From Flavobacterium sp. UGB4466 (GTDB lineage: Bacteria > Bacteroidota > Bacteroidia > Flavobacteriales > Flavobacteriaceae), in contig NZ_CAGKLC010000006.1 of NCBI RefSeq assembly GCF_903469665.1, positions 19,145 through 83,144 of the forward strand: a stretch of 64,000 nt of DNA, given 5' to 3'. The stretch's first letter is position 1, and each line of letters starts with the position of its first letter. The position numbers were made by a program, and so were the translations under genes. Shown one piece after another: positions 40,242-49,413 of the stretch. The notes beneath the pieces were generated by a model that saw nothing but the letters and a program-made list of their open reading frames with translations, was not told where the DNA came from and did not search any database.

Positions 40242-41651
40242 CTACTTACTTTTTATATAATCCTCACATTTTGAACCAATCGGATATTGTCTATCTCCAC
40301 CATTACTTTGAGTATCAGCACCTGATTGCTCGGCTGCAAGTCGATTTAAAATTCGATTTCTGTCTGTTGATCCTTCTGGAAAAGTTTTATCAAATACTGG
40401 CGTATCATACAAACCACCCCAGGCTAAATCAAGGTATTCCTGTTGAATTGAAGTCGCAGCCGTATTACCTGTCTGAAATTCCTGAAGAGCAGCCGCAATG
40501 GCATTGACATAGGTTTCTGCCATTTGTTTGTGTTGTAAATCAGGGGACATCCAGGCACCCTTGGGAGCTTTTTGTTGTATGTATACCTCAAAAAGAGCCG
40601 GAAATTTAGTTAACGGCGCAGAACTTCCCTGAGCGGCGACCTGATCCTGAAGACTAAAAAAATAAGCATGTACTACTTCGTGAAGGATATTTCCGGCTAT
40701 AGATAGTGAAGTTCTTGTCTCGAAATTAGAACTGATTAGTGTAGTATAATTATTTTTTACAACACCTCCCTCATTATCTTTAGTCCTTATTGTTTGTGCT
40801 GGTTTATCAATGCCGGCTCCAACAATATTCAACGTATAAGGACTATTGGCTCCCAATCTCGCAAGCATTCTGGCGATATCGACATTTTTGTTGGCTTTTA
40901 GTTTTTCGAGTACTGCTTTCTGGCAGGGCGTCAGGTTTTTATCGGTTATTCTTTTTTCAATTTCGTTAACCATTGCTGTGGCATAATAACTGGCAAAAGC
41001 CACTCCCATACTGGCATAATTGGTCGGACTGCCTTCGCCTCTAAAGCGATAGCCCGGTTTAATATAGGGAAAAATGATGTCAGTTATTTTAGGTTTAGGA
41101 TATACATTGACGTTGTTCAGCGGAATCGGGTCAGGACCCGGAGACTTCACTTCTCCAAGCAAATTTCCGGATTTATAAATGAAATCGTTCAGAACGGCCC
41201 CTCTCAAATCGGTAACCACAACAGCACCGCTAAATTCACCATAACGCTCTATCACCTTTCCTGTTTTTTTATTATTGAATCCCTCTTCGGGAATTAAATT
41301 AAAAAGTACAGTCTGCAATTCTCCATTGATCCTGATTTGTAAAATACTAGAATCTACATTGTCCAGGCCAGTTTCTGCCTTCACAACCGTTAGTTTAGCG
41401 TCAGTATCCGTTATATCAATCTGTTCTATAGATTGAAAATCTATTGTCAGGTTAAAGTTAGCGTTTTTTTGGGTAGACTGCTGTTGCTGAAAATCTTTTA
41501 AAAAAGTAACCGATTCTGTGGCGGATACGGTCTTCAAATGGTTCTCATCAGTGTTTACAGCTGCATTTTCCGTTTGTACAACTTCACCATCATCACAAGA
41601 GCAAAATAGCACTAGTGTAAAAAATACGGGCATTAAAAATAGCTTTTTCAT
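40242..41651 (-). CDS. HExxH lipoprotein, putative zinc metallopeptidase
   Basis: 469 residues with a lipoprotein signal (MKKLFLMPVFFTLVLFCSC, lipidated Cys19). The N-terminal half is strand-rich (NFNLTIDFQSIEQIDI, LQIRINGELQTVLFNLIPEE). The C-terminal half is helical and carries HEVVH near residue 323 (GNILHEVVHAYFFSLQDQ), the HExxH zinc-binding signature. A downstream acidic helix (KQMAETYVNAIAAALQEF, with E and D further on) could supply the third ligand. It heads the operon of three tandem secreted paralogues. Peptidase activity is inferred from one motif. Confidence 0.65.
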   Translation of the reverse strand: MKKLFLMPVFFTLVLFCSCDDGEVVQTENAAVNTDENHLKTVSATESVTFLKDFQQQQSTQKNANFNLTIDFQSIEQIDITDTDAKLTVVKAETGLDNVDSSILQIRINGELQTVLFNLIPEEGFNNKKTGKVIERYGEFSGAVVVTDLRGAVLNDFIYKSGNLLGEVKSPGPDPIPLNNVNVYPKPKITDIIFPYIKPGYRFRGEGSPTNYASMGVAFASYYATAMVNEIEKRITDKNLTPCQKAVLEKLKANKNVDIARMLARLGANSPYTLNIVGAGIDKPAQTIRTKDNEGGVVKNNYTTLISSNFETRTSLSIAGNILHEVVHAYFFSLQDQVAAQGSSAPLTKFPALFEVYIQQKAPKGAWMSPDLQHKQMAETYVNAIAAALQEFQTGNTAATSIQQEYLDLAWGGLYDTPVFDKTFPEGSTDRNRILNRLAAEQSGADTQSNGGDRQYPIGSKCEDYIKSK

Positions 41652-41787
41652 AACATCTGGCTTTTAAATAAGAATAATACCATTAATTTACTCAATAATT
41701 AAATCTGATGCATATAAAAAAGAAAGAAAAAGCCTATATAAATTATCAGGTTTTACTGATCATTAAAAGAGTAGCCCCAAAAAAACA

Positions 41788-41820
41788 AAATCCGACAGGC
41801 TTTTAAAACTTGTCGGATTT
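41788..41820. terminator. AAATCCGACA/TGTCGGATTT hairpin
   Basis: A perfect 10-bp stem, 41788-41797 with 41811-41820, flanked by A and T runs. Same type as the terminator at 34279. It lies downstream of the outer-membrane protein gene at 41916 (minus strand). Confidence 0.75.
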
Positions 41821-41848
41821 GATTTTGTACCGTGTTCCTAAAAACACC

Positions 41849-41879
41849 AAACCCGATAGAATTTAACTTCTACCGGGTT
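41849..41879 (-). terminator. AACCCGATAGAA hairpin after the outer-membrane protein gene
   Basis: AAACCCGATAGAA faces TTCTACCGGGTT with one mismatch, in tandem with the hairpin at 41788. Both lie just past the stop at 41916 on the minus strand. Confidence 0.65.
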
Positions 41880-41915
41880 CATACCAAAAACAAAAAAATA
41901 AATTAAACTTAATCT

Positions 41916-42419
41916 TTATAAATCAAAACCATAAGCTAAACGTAAAGCAACCTGATTGGTTTTGAATTTATTATAATCTTCATAACGGACACTGATATCA
42001 ATGTATTTGTTGGCATAGCCAATTCCCGGTGCCCATAAAAAAGTAGTATCGTCATACCCGTTTGTGACAGCAAAACCGGCACCTACTTCTCCCAAAACAT
42101 AAAACTGATCTTCCCAGATAAAAGCTTTAAAACCTGCTTTTGCCGGAATGAATCCAAGATCTTTTGCGTCATTTTTCATAAACAGATTTGTAAAACCTGT
42201 TGTTAAGGTTAGCGATGTTTTTTTAGATAAATCGTACTGCAGACGAACATCTCCGCCAAGTGACCATTTATAGTCATTATCCGTCGGGATACCACCATTT
42301 AAACCAAAGCCTAATCTAAAACCCTGATCATAATTCTTAACGGTACTGTCCTGAGCGAAAGTGGTATTGGCGTATAAGAAAGCGAAAGCAGCAAGGCATA
42401 ACATTTTTAAATTTCTCAT
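41916..42419 (-). CDS. Small outer-membrane beta-barrel protein
   Basis: 167 residues from the ATG at 42419 (MRNLKMLCLAAFAFLYANTT, signal peptide cut after TFA). The mature chain is a run of amphipathic strands: GFRLGFGLNGGIPTDN, WSLGGDVRLQYDLSKKTSLT, AKAGFKAFIWEDQFYVLGEV, KYIDISVRYEDYN, ending QVALRLAYGFDL. Short barrel of about eight strands; a ligand or partner cannot be read. It stands alone, divergent from the MATE gene. An ATG at 42428 adds three residues. Confidence 0.75.
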   Translation of the reverse strand: MRNLKMLCLAAFAFLYANTTFAQDSTVKNYDQGFRLGFGLNGGIPTDNDYKWSLGGDVRLQYDLSKKTSLTLTTGFTNLFMKNDAKDLGFIPAKAGFKAFIWEDQFYVLGEVGAGFAVTNGYDDTTFLWAPGIGYANKYIDISVRYEDYNKFKTNQVALRLAYGFDL

Positions 42420-42580
42420 GACAATCATTTTTGAATTTCTAATAGTGTAAAATTAGTTTCAGAATCTTAACATTCTGTTATATAATTTTTAGGATTTGTT
42501 ATATAATATCGGTGTCTCTTAAAAAGCACTTAATATTAGCTTATGTTTTTAATCGTAACAAAGAATCCAAAGCTTCTGAT

Positions 42581-42588
42581 TATCTTTG
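42581..42588 (+). promoter_or_regulatory. -7 element for the MATE gene
   Basis: TATCTTTG matches TAnnTTTG and lies 20 bp before the GTG start at 42609. It supports that start, since an ATG-only start would lie ~70 bp further in and cut the first helix. Confidence 0.55.
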
Positions 42589-42608
42589 CCGACTAAAAAA
42601 GAAGTGAA

Positions 42609-43994
42609 GTGAATTTTAAGCAGTATACCAAAGAGTTTTCATATAATTTAAAATTAGCATACCCCATTATATTAGGAATGGTCGGACATACCCTAATAGG
42701 AATTGTCGACAATATAATGGTAGGAAAGTTAGGAAGTACAGAATTGGCAGCCGTTTCGTTAGGAAACAGTTTGATTTTTATCGCCATGTCGTTAGGGATT
42801 GGTTTTTCGACTGCCATTACACCAATTGTAGCAGAAGGTGACGCCGAAAAAAATGATAGTAAAATTCGTTCCGCGTTTCATCACGGATTGTTTTTATGCA
42901 TCTTGTTAGGACTGATACTTTTTGGAGTTATTGTTTTGGCCAAACCGTTAATGGAGTTACTAGAGCAGCCAGCCGATGTAATTGCTCTTGCGAAACCGTA
43001 TCTGGATTGGGTTGCCTTTTCTTTGATTCCATTAATTGTGTATCAGGGGTACAAACAATTTGCCGACGGACTTTCACTGACCAAATATTCCATGTATGCG
43101 ATGATTATGGCCAATGTGCTGCACGTTGGAATCAACTACATGTTGATCTACGGAATCTGGATTTTTCCAAAAATGGGAATTATCGGAGCAGCATTGGGGA
43201 CGGTGATTTCAAGAATATTTTTAGTGATGTTCATGCACATCATGCTTTCAAGAAGAAACGATTTGAAACGTTTCTTTAAAAACTTTAGTTTTAATCAAAT
43301 CAAAAAAGAGACCCTTAAAAAAATAATCAGTATCGGATTTCCATCGGCAATGCAAATGCTTTTTGAAGTGGTTTTGTTTACTGCGTCGATCTGGCTTTGC
43401 GGAAACATTGGAAAAACCAGTCAGGCCGCCAATCAAATTGCTTTAAGTCTGGCGTCAATGACTTTTATGTTTGCTATGGGATTAAGTGTAACTTCGATGA
43501 TTAGAGTAAGCAATCAAAGAGGTTTGATGGACTATAAAAACTTAGTGGTGGTAGCGCGTTCGATCTTTTTGCTCGCGATTATCATCGAAACATTCTTTGC
43601 GATTCTCTTTGTAGCGTTTCATGATTTCCTGCCTCATATGTTTTTGAATATGGAAAACGGAGGGCAGCTTCTGGATAACAACGAGGTAATCGGTATCGCG
43701 TCAAAATTACTTTTAATAGCAGCCGTTTTTCAAATTTCTGATGGAATTCAGGTGGTTGTTCTGGGAGCATTACGTGGATTACAGGATGTAAAAATCCCGA
43801 TGTACATTACATTTGTAGCCTATTGGATCGTTGGTTTTCCGATTTCCTATTACCTTGCTGAATATACAGAGCTAAAAGCGCAGGGAGTTTGGATAGGACT
43901 TTTGGCGGGATTAACGACTGCTGCAATATTTCTTTATCTTAGATTTCATTACCTGACTAAAAAATTAATCAGAAATTCAGTTTCAAATACTTAA
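42609..43994 (+). CDS. MATE-family multidrug efflux transporter
   Basis: A 461-residue twelve-helix MATE protein (NorM-like), exporting cationic drugs or metabolites in exchange for sodium or protons. The start codon is GTG (NFKQYTKEFSYNLKLAYP follows). Family marks: PIILGMVGHTLIGIVDNIMV in helix 1, GIGFSTAITPIVAEGDAE in helix 2, and the internal repeat at IGFPSAMQMLFEVVLFTASI. The GTG start lies just downstream of a -7 element. Confidence 0.93.
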   Translation: MNFKQYTKEFSYNLKLAYPIILGMVGHTLIGIVDNIMVGKLGSTELAAVSLGNSLIFIAMSLGIGFSTAITPIVAEGDAEKNDSKIRSAFHHGLFLCILLGLILFGVIVLAKPLMELLEQPADVIALAKPYLDWVAFSLIPLIVYQGYKQFADGLSLTKYSMYAMIMANVLHVGINYMLIYGIWIFPKMGIIGAALGTVISRIFLVMFMHIMLSRRNDLKRFFKNFSFNQIKKETLKKIISIGFPSAMQMLFEVVLFTASIWLCGNIGKTSQAANQIALSLASMTFMFAMGLSVTSMIRVSNQRGLMDYKNLVVVARSIFLLAIIIETFFAILFVAFHDFLPHMFLNMENGGQLLDNNEVIGIASKLLLIAAVFQISDGIQVVVLGALRGLQDVKIPMYITFVAYWIVGFPISYYLAEYTELKAQGVWIGLLAGLTTAAIFLYLRFHYLTKKLIRNSVSNT

Positions 43995-44098
43995 ATTTGG
44001 ACTGCAAAAGAATCAGTTGCAGCTAAAAAGAGATTTTAAAACCCCTTAAAACCGCTGCAATTGGTGAGCCAATACATAAAAATAATAAATCAATACAA

Positions 44099-44326
44099 AT
44101 GGAATTACCTAAATTTTTACTCGGAGACAATACTGATTTTCCAGATGATATTTTCATCATTCACCTGGATTATCCAAGATTCATTATCAATTTAAAAGAT
44201 GATGAGGTAGAATTCATGGAAGAAGCAGAAGATCTTGATGAAGCAGAGTTAAATGCTGAAATGGAAGGCCTAATTGTTTTGGCAAACGAGTTTTACGATC
44301 GTGAAATAAACCGTTACGAAGAGTAA
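44099..44326 (+). CDS. Small acidic conserved-type protein
   Basis: 75 residues, strongly acidic (DDEVEFMEEAEDLDEAELNA), with an N-terminal strand pair FLLGDNTDFPDDIFIIHLDY. No signal peptide, no cysteines, no family known to me. It sits between MATE and the LTA-synthase-like gene, all on the plus strand, with 37 bp to the next ATG, so co-transcription with the latter is likely. The reading frame and spacing make it credible as a gene. Confidence 0.7.
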   Translation: MELPKFLLGDNTDFPDDIFIIHLDYPRFIINLKDDEVEFMEEAEDLDEAELNAEMEGLIVLANEFYDREINRYEE

Positions 44327-44363
44327 ATTCCGCCAGTTTTTTACGTTAAAATACCACACATTA

Positions 44364-46304
44364 ATGAAAAAATTAAGTTTTTTAAAACCCATCGTCAATT
44401 TTATTGCGATTGGGTTACTGATTACTACCTTAAGCCGATTATTTTTGTTTTTTATTTTTAAAGACAGAGTAACAGAAACACCAAATTTCTGGTACATTTT
44501 TCCAATCGGACTTCGAATGGATTTGATTTTACTTTGCTATATGTCTTTCCTGCCGGCAGTTTTAATTACTTTTCTGCCTGATAAAGCATCGAAGTTTACC
44601 AATAAATTTCTTGTAATTTATAGTTTTTTATTGTTGTTTCTGATTCTGTTTGTAGAGTTGGCAACGCCGGATTTTGTAAAACAATACGACACCCGTCCTA
44701 ATAAGATTTTCTTAGATTATCTGATCTATCCAAAAGAAGTAGTCGGAATGCTTCTTAAAAGTTATCTGACTTCGATCATTGTGACTTTTTTAATTTTGGG
44801 AGTAGTCTTGTATTTTGCCTTCAAAAAAGGAAAAAAATACTTCTACACGAGTAGTTCAGACTATAAATTTAAATTAATGGTTTTTCCGTTATTGGCTTTT
44901 TTATTGTTTTTTGGAGCACGTTCAAGTCTTACCTCAAAACGTCCGATCAATGCCAGTAATGCTGTTTTCTCAACAGATCAGTTGACTAATACTTTAGGGT
45001 TGAATTCTTTTTATACCGTTGCTTTTGCGGCGTATTCCATTAAAAACGAAGGAAACACCAAGATGTATGGTAAGATGGAAGAAGCCGAGGCCATTGCCCG
45101 TGTTAAAAAATACATGATCGCCGGACCTGGTGATTTTACAGATGCTGAAATTCCGTTTTTACATGTACAGCAACCGGACACACTTTTGAAGAAACCTTAC
45201 AATTTAGTTGTTTTTCTACAGGAGAGTTTAGGTGCGGAGTACGTTGGAATTTTAGGCGGGAAACCTTTAACGCCTGAATTCGATAAACTGTCAAAAGAAG
45301 GATTATTGTTTACCAACTTGTATTGTACAGGAACCCGAAGTGTACGTGGAATCGAAGCAGTAGTAACCGGATTTTTACCTTCACCTTCAGAAAGTGTCGT
45401 GAAATTAGGAAACTCGCAGCAAGGATTTTTCACCTTAGCCGATGCCTTGAAACAAAAAGGGTACGAAACCAGTTTTATTTATGGCGGAATGGCGAATTTC
45501 GATAATATGGCTTCCTTTTTTAACGGAAATGGATTTCAGGATATTGTAGATCAGGAGGATTTTGAATCAGACGGAAATAAGTATGCTTTTAAAGGAACCT
45601 GGGGGTATTCAGATGAAGATCTGGTAACCAAAGCCAATAATTATTTTAAAGCAAAAGGAAATAAACCATTCTTTTCTTTAATGTTTTCGACTTCCAATCA
45701 TGAACCTTTTGAATATCCTGCAGGACGTATCAAACCTTATGATGCTAAACCTGCAACGGTAAATAATGCCATGAAATATGCCGATTTCTCGATTGGGAAA
45801 TTTTTTGAAATGGCTAAAAAAGAGCCTTATTTCAAAAACACCATTTTTATCGTAATCGCAGACCATAATACCAGAACCTATGGTAAAAATTTAGTGCCAA
45901 TCAATAAGTTTCATATTCCGGCTCTGATCATGGGACCAGGAGTTAAAAAAGGAACGGTTTACAGTAAATTAGCAAGTCAGATTGATATTCCGCCAACTTT
46001 GTTGAGCTATTTGGGATTACCGTTTGAAACTCCGATGGTAGGAAGAAATCTAAATAAATTAGATCCAAAAACGCAGGGAAGATCAATTATGCAGTTCAAT
46101 GATATCAATGCCTTCAGAGTCGAGAATCAGGTGGTAATTATGCAGCCTAATTTGAAACCTTTACAGTTTGAAATCAAAAACGACACCACTTTAATTCCCG
46201 TTAAATTAAATGAAGATTTAGCAAAAGATGCTTTGGCACATGTGATAACTGCAGGTAATTTATATAAAGAAAATAAATATAAACTGAGGGATAAGAAAAA
46301 GTAA
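44364..46304 (+). CDS. LTA-synthase-family sulfatase/phosphotransferase
   Basis: 646 residues with five N-terminal membrane helices and an extracytoplasmic sulfatase-fold domain from ~residue 265. It has LVVFLQESLGAEYVGILGG (metal site), the nucleophile Thr in YCTGTRSVRGIEAV near residue 323, FSTSNHEPFEYP and IVIADHNTRTYG. In Firmicutes this family polymerises lipoteichoic acid. Gram-negative members transfer phosphoglycerol or phosphoethanolamine to envelope glycans or lipids, the more likely role here. A terminator follows. Confidence 0.9.
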   Translation: MKKLSFLKPIVNFIAIGLLITTLSRLFLFFIFKDRVTETPNFWYIFPIGLRMDLILLCYMSFLPAVLITFLPDKASKFTNKFLVIYSFLLLFLILFVELATPDFVKQYDTRPNKIFLDYLIYPKEVVGMLLKSYLTSIIVTFLILGVVLYFAFKKGKKYFYTSSSDYKFKLMVFPLLAFLLFFGARSSLTSKRPINASNAVFSTDQLTNTLGLNSFYTVAFAAYSIKNEGNTKMYGKMEEAEAIARVKKYMIAGPGDFTDAEIPFLHVQQPDTLLKKPYNLVVFLQESLGAEYVGILGGKPLTPEFDKLSKEGLLFTNLYCTGTRSVRGIEAVVTGFLPSPSESVVKLGNSQQGFFTLADALKQKGYETSFIYGGMANFDNMASFFNGNGFQDIVDQEDFESDGNKYAFKGTWGYSDEDLVTKANNYFKAKGNKPFFSLMFSTSNHEPFEYPAGRIKPYDAKPATVNNAMKYADFSIGKFFEMAKKEPYFKNTIFIVIADHNTRTYGKNLVPINKFHIPALIMGPGVKKGTVYSKLASQIDIPPTLLSYLGLPFETPMVGRNLNKLDPKTQGRSIMQFNDINAFRVENQVVIMQPNLKPLQFEIKNDTTLIPVKLNEDLAKDALAHVITAGNLYKENKYKLRDKKK

Positions 46305-46328
46305 TTTTCAGTTTATTGTAAAAAAAAA

Positions 46329-46364
46329 GCTGCTAAGTATGGAAGTACTTAGCAGCTTTTTTTT
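46329..46364 (+). terminator. Strong terminator after the LTA-synthase-like gene
   Basis: GCTGCTAAGTA (46329-46339) pairs perfectly with TACTTAGCAGC (46346-46356), followed by eight T residues and preceded by A residues. Confidence 0.9.
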
Positions 46365-46476
46365 GTTAAAATCTAAAAATAGGGGTAACAAAGAATAAAT
46401 TTAATTGATCTATACTAAACCAAAAGGCGTAACCCGAAAAGCCAAAGATAGAGTAGGGACAATTAAATTATTTATT

Positions 46477-47013
46477 ATGAAAAGAATACAACAAAAAAAA
46501 TCTGAAGTGCTAAAAGTAATGTTAGTTTTTGTGTCTGCTGCTTTTTTTATAAGCTGCAATAACGACTCTGTTGAAGATCAAAATGCTCAATTATCAAACA
46601 CTGAGCAGCAAAATCAGCCCAATACTCAAAGAAGATTACCTCACTATGAAGGCGTTATTGTGCGAGATTGGGGAGCACATAATGTTGACTGCAGCCAACC
46701 GGAAGGTTTTTGTAATTTTATTTTTTACATATGGGGAAACTTTAGCTTTGTACAACCAGCCCCTGATGGAACACCGGTGCGTGTTACAAATGTTAAAGGA
46801 AATTTTGTTATGGAAATTCAAAAAAGTGCTTTAACCCCAGAACATAAAAAAGTATTATTACGAAACGGAGAAGTTTATGTAATACCTGAAGGACAGACTA
46901 TAGATCCTGAATTAGTTAAATCTTTAAAATTCAATTCAAACATTTTAGTTCCCGGTAAATACTCTATTAAAGAAAGTGAAGAAACTTATACACTTGTTAT
47001 TAATGTGAAGTAA
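46477..47013 (+). CDS. Lipoprotein of unknown function
   Basis: 178 residues from the ATG at 46477. A long N-terminus (MKRIQQKKSEVLKVMLVFV, then SAAFFISC) gives a lipidated cysteine in ISCNND. A polar Gln/Asn linker leads to a domain with YEGVIVRDWGAHNVDCSQPE and FCNFIFYIWGNFSF, then MEIQKSALTPEHKKVLLRNG, ending in KYSIKESEETYTLVINVK. Two cysteines (DCSQP, GFCNF) may form a disulphide. No family recognised. Converges on meaB. Confidence 0.65.
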   Translation: MKRIQQKKSEVLKVMLVFVSAAFFISCNNDSVEDQNAQLSNTEQQNQPNTQRRLPHYEGVIVRDWGAHNVDCSQPEGFCNFIFYIWGNFSFVQPAPDGTPVRVTNVKGNFVMEIQKSALTPEHKKVLLRNGEVYVIPEGQTIDPELVKSLKFNSNILVPGKYSIKESEETYTLVINVK

Positions 47014-47034
47014 ATGAAAAAAAGTTTTAAGAAA

Positions 47035-48126
47035 TTAAAGGCTGTTTTTGTATTCATTTAATAAGAACTGAGCGGCTGCAAAAGGTGATATTTCATCATT
47101 TTGCACCGCTTTTTTGATTTGTAGCAATTGCCCAATAATCTCAGGATGATTGTAAAAGTTTGATTTCAAATGTTCGTCAATGGTTTCCATCATCCAGAAT
47201 TGGTTTTGCTCTTTTCGTCTTTCCTGAAAGAAGCCGGTTGAGCCAGTTGTTTCCGTATAATCAGAAATGGTGTTCCAGATTTCAGAAATGCCCTCTTTGG
47301 TAATGGCGCTGCAGGTAGTGACTTTTGGCTGCCAGTTCGATTTTTTTGGTGGAAACAAATGCAAAGCCCTATTGAATTCCAGTTTGGCCTGATTGGCTTT
47401 TTTGATGTTATCGCCATCAGCTTTGTTGATTACGATAGCATCTGCCATTTCCATAATGCCGCGTTTGATGCCCTGAAGTTCGTCTCCTGCACCTGAAATT
47501 TTTAGTAGTAAGAAAAAGTCCACCATGCTGTGAACAGCAGTTTCACTTTGTCCTACACCAACTGTTTCTATAACAATCGTGTCAAAACCTGCGGCTTCAC
47601 ATAAAATAATCGATTCCCTTGTTTTACGAGCTACACCACCCAAAGTATCTCCCGAAGCACTTGGTCTGATAAAAGCATTTTCGTCTTTTACAAGTTCTTC
47701 CATTCGGGTTTTATCCCCTAAAATACTGCCGTGTGAAATAGAGCTGCTGGGATCAACTGCCAGAACGGCTACTTTTTTTCCCAATTGAGTCAGGTAACTT
47801 CCAAAAGTTTCAATAAAAGTACTTTTTCCAACACCGGGAACTCCAGTGATTCCAATTCGGATCGATTGATTGGCATGCGGTAAACAACCTTTTATAACCT
47901 CGTTTGCTTTTGCGGTATGCTCCGGATTCGTACTTTCAACCAGCGTGATAGCACGACTCAGAGCCGTGATATTTCCGGTTAGTATACCATCAATTAACTC
48001 CTTTGAAGAAGGTTGTTGTCTTCTGTTTTTTTTAATTTGCTGAATAGCAGAAACATTGGTGATTTCTGGGGGAGAAATTCCGGCTTTTTCGTGTAAACTG
48101 CTTGATCGTTTTTTTGAAGCTGACAA
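47035..48126 (-). CDS. meaB: MeaB/ArgK-type GTPase (methylmalonyl-CoA mutase chaperone)
   Basis: A 363-residue G3E-family GTPase that guards and reloads adenosylcobalamin-dependent methylmalonyl-CoA mutase. The P-loop is GITGVPGVGKSTFIETFG; Walker B/switch elements are VAVLAVDPSSSISHGSILGD and IVIETVGVGQSETAV; the base-recognition motif is VINKADGDN. A C-terminal dimerisation helix follows. The mutase genes are not in the window. The first ~30 residues are basic and variable, so the exact start is less certain than the family. Confidence 0.92.
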   Translation of the reverse strand: MSASKKRSSSLHEKAGISPPEITNVSAIQQIKKNRRQQPSSKELIDGILTGNITALSRAITLVESTNPEHTAKANEVIKGCLPHANQSIRIGITGVPGVGKSTFIETFGSYLTQLGKKVAVLAVDPSSSISHGSILGDKTRMEELVKDENAFIRPSASGDTLGGVARKTRESIILCEAAGFDTIVIETVGVGQSETAVHSMVDFFLLLKISGAGDELQGIKRGIMEMADAIVINKADGDNIKKANQAKLEFNRALHLFPPKKSNWQPKVTTCSAITKEGISEIWNTISDYTETTGSTGFFQERRKEQNQFWMMETIDEHLKSNFYNHPEIIGQLLQIKKAVQNDEISPFAAAQFLLNEYKNSL

Positions 48127-48186
48127 AGTATACTTTTTGGTAGTGTAAAAGTACAGAAAACAAAAACAGTTTCAAAAAGGATTTTT

Positions 48187-48302
48187 TTTAGCTGCAAAGG
48201 TTCAAAGGTTCAAAGCTACATAGGTACAAAGGGGCATAGGTACAAAGATACAAAGTGATAAAACCTTTGCCCCTTTGCCCCTATGTGCCTTTGCGCCTTA
48301 GG
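48187..48302. repeat. Inverted repeat of GGTACAAAG / CCTTTGCCCC words
   Basis: The left part is AAAGGTTCAAAGGTTCAAAG, ACATAGGTACAAAGGGGCAT and AGGTACAAAG. The right part is CCTTTGCCCCTTTGCCCCTA, TGTGCCTTTGCGCCTT, their complements. The element starts ~60 bp upstream of meaB's start and ends two bases from the stop of the oxidoreductase gene, so it fills the 3' side of that gene. Confidence 0.7.
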
Positions 48303-48304
48303 AT

Positions 48305-48946
48305 TTAGTAAGCTGCTGTAAAACGAACCTGATGGTGTCTTGGAGTTTCAGCTTCGTCAGCAATAACTACTGCGAGATCTTCTACGGATAGAATACTTCT
48401 CTGATCGTCATTAAAAACCGGATTTTCTAATCCTAGACGGTATTTTCCAGTTCGTCCGGTGGTGATTCCCTGATGCATTTCGAAAGCAGGACTAAAGAAA
48501 GCCCAATCCAGTTCTTTTTCTTCTTTTAAAATATTCAAATAGTCTCTAGCTGCCGTTGCTCCTGCATGGTATTCTTTTGGAAAATCAGGTGTGTCAACTG
48601 CCTGTAGGCCCGGAGCAACAAACAAACTTCCCGCTCCTCCGATAGTAATAAAACGTTGTACCCCCGATTTTTTTACCGCTTCCTGAATGGCTTTTGACCC
48701 GGCAATAAAATCATCATAGATATTTGGATTGGTCCATCCCGGATTGTAAGCATTGATCACGATATCATTTCCTTTCAAAATTTCAGACAAAGCTTCTACA
48801 TTAAAAATGTCTGCACTTTTCCACGTTGCATTTGAGTTGTCTTTTGGGTTTCTGGCAATAGCCGTAAGGTCATGATTTCTGTTAGCCAGTTCGTTTAAGA
48901 TTGCGGTACCTACAAATCCGGTTGCTCCAATAATTGCGATTTTCAT
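48305..48946 (-). CDS. NAD(P)-binding SDR-like oxidoreductase (YwnB type)
   Basis: A 213-residue atypical SDR with the nucleotide motif IAIIGATGFVGTAILNELAN at the start and the later FITIGGAGSLF strand. It resembles YwnB-like NAD(P)H-binding proteins, which respond to thiol or redox stress. The Rrf2 regulator gene lies immediately upstream on the same strand. Both genes share an almost identical 19-bp site before their starts (48964-48982 and 49414-49432), so this is very likely the regulator's target. Confidence 0.85.
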   Translation of the reverse strand: MKIAIIGATGFVGTAILNELANRNHDLTAIARNPKDNSNATWKSADIFNVEALSEILKGNDIVINAYNPGWTNPNIYDDFIAGSKAIQEAVKKSGVQRFITIGGAGSLFVAPGLQAVDTPDFPKEYHAGATAARDYLNILKEEKELDWAFFSPAFEMHQGITTGRTGKYRLGLENPVFNDDQRSILSVEDLAVVIADEAETPRHHQVRFTAAY

Positions 48947-48963
48947 AATATATAAATTTAATT

Positions 48964-48982
48964 AGTAATAAAAAATGTTACA
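48964..48982. promoter_or_regulatory. Rrf2 operator copy before the oxidoreductase gene
   Basis: AGTAATAAAAAATGTTACA on the plus strand differs from the site before the regulator gene at two of 19 positions. On the minus strand it lies 18 bp upstream of the ATG. Confidence 0.65.
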
Positions 48983-49003
48983 GTTTTGTGTAAAAAAATA
49001 GTT

Positions 49004-49411
49004 TTAGAATTGATTAGAAAAATCTTCCAAGGAAACTCCCTCTAATTGTAAACTAACTTTTTGATTCATTTCAGCATACAAAGAGCTCAAATTTTGATTG
49101 ATCTTTTTTCCAACCGGACAATCCGGATTAGGCTGATTTTTGGCATAACCCAGATTGATCGTTTCAAAAGTCATTTCAAATATTTCTTTCAATGTAATTT
49201 TCGAAGGATCAACCGCAAGTCTTGTACCGCCGTTTTTACCTTCTTTACTTTCAACAACATGATGTGCTTTTAAATTGGCAATTTCTTTTCGCACCAAAAC
49301 CGGATTCAGATTAATACTTCCTGCAATAAATTCCGACGACAAAAAATCGTTCGGGAATTTAGTGAGCAAAGTTAAAATGTGAATCGTTATGGCAAACTTA
49401 CCTGAAATCAT
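49004..49411 (-). CDS. Rrf2-family transcriptional regulator
   Basis: 135 residues from the ATG at 49411 (MISGKFAITIHILTLLTKFP), the usual start of YwnA/Rrf2-like repressors. The winged helix lies at ~20-60, with SSEFIAGSINLNPVLVRKEI and the wing GKNGGTRLAVDPSKI. A single cysteine near residue 100 (NPDCPVGKK) could sense thiol stress, as in CymR/YwnA relatives; a full three-cysteine iron-sulfur set is absent. A longer frame to 49456 overlaps the operator and is rejected. Confidence 0.88.
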   Translation of the reverse strand: MISGKFAITIHILTLLTKFPNDFLSSEFIAGSINLNPVLVRKEIANLKAHHVVESKEGKNGGTRLAVDPSKITLKEIFEMTFETINLGYAKNQPNPDCPVGKKINQNLSSLYAEMNQKVSLQLEGVSLEDFSNQF

Positions 49412-49413
49412 AC

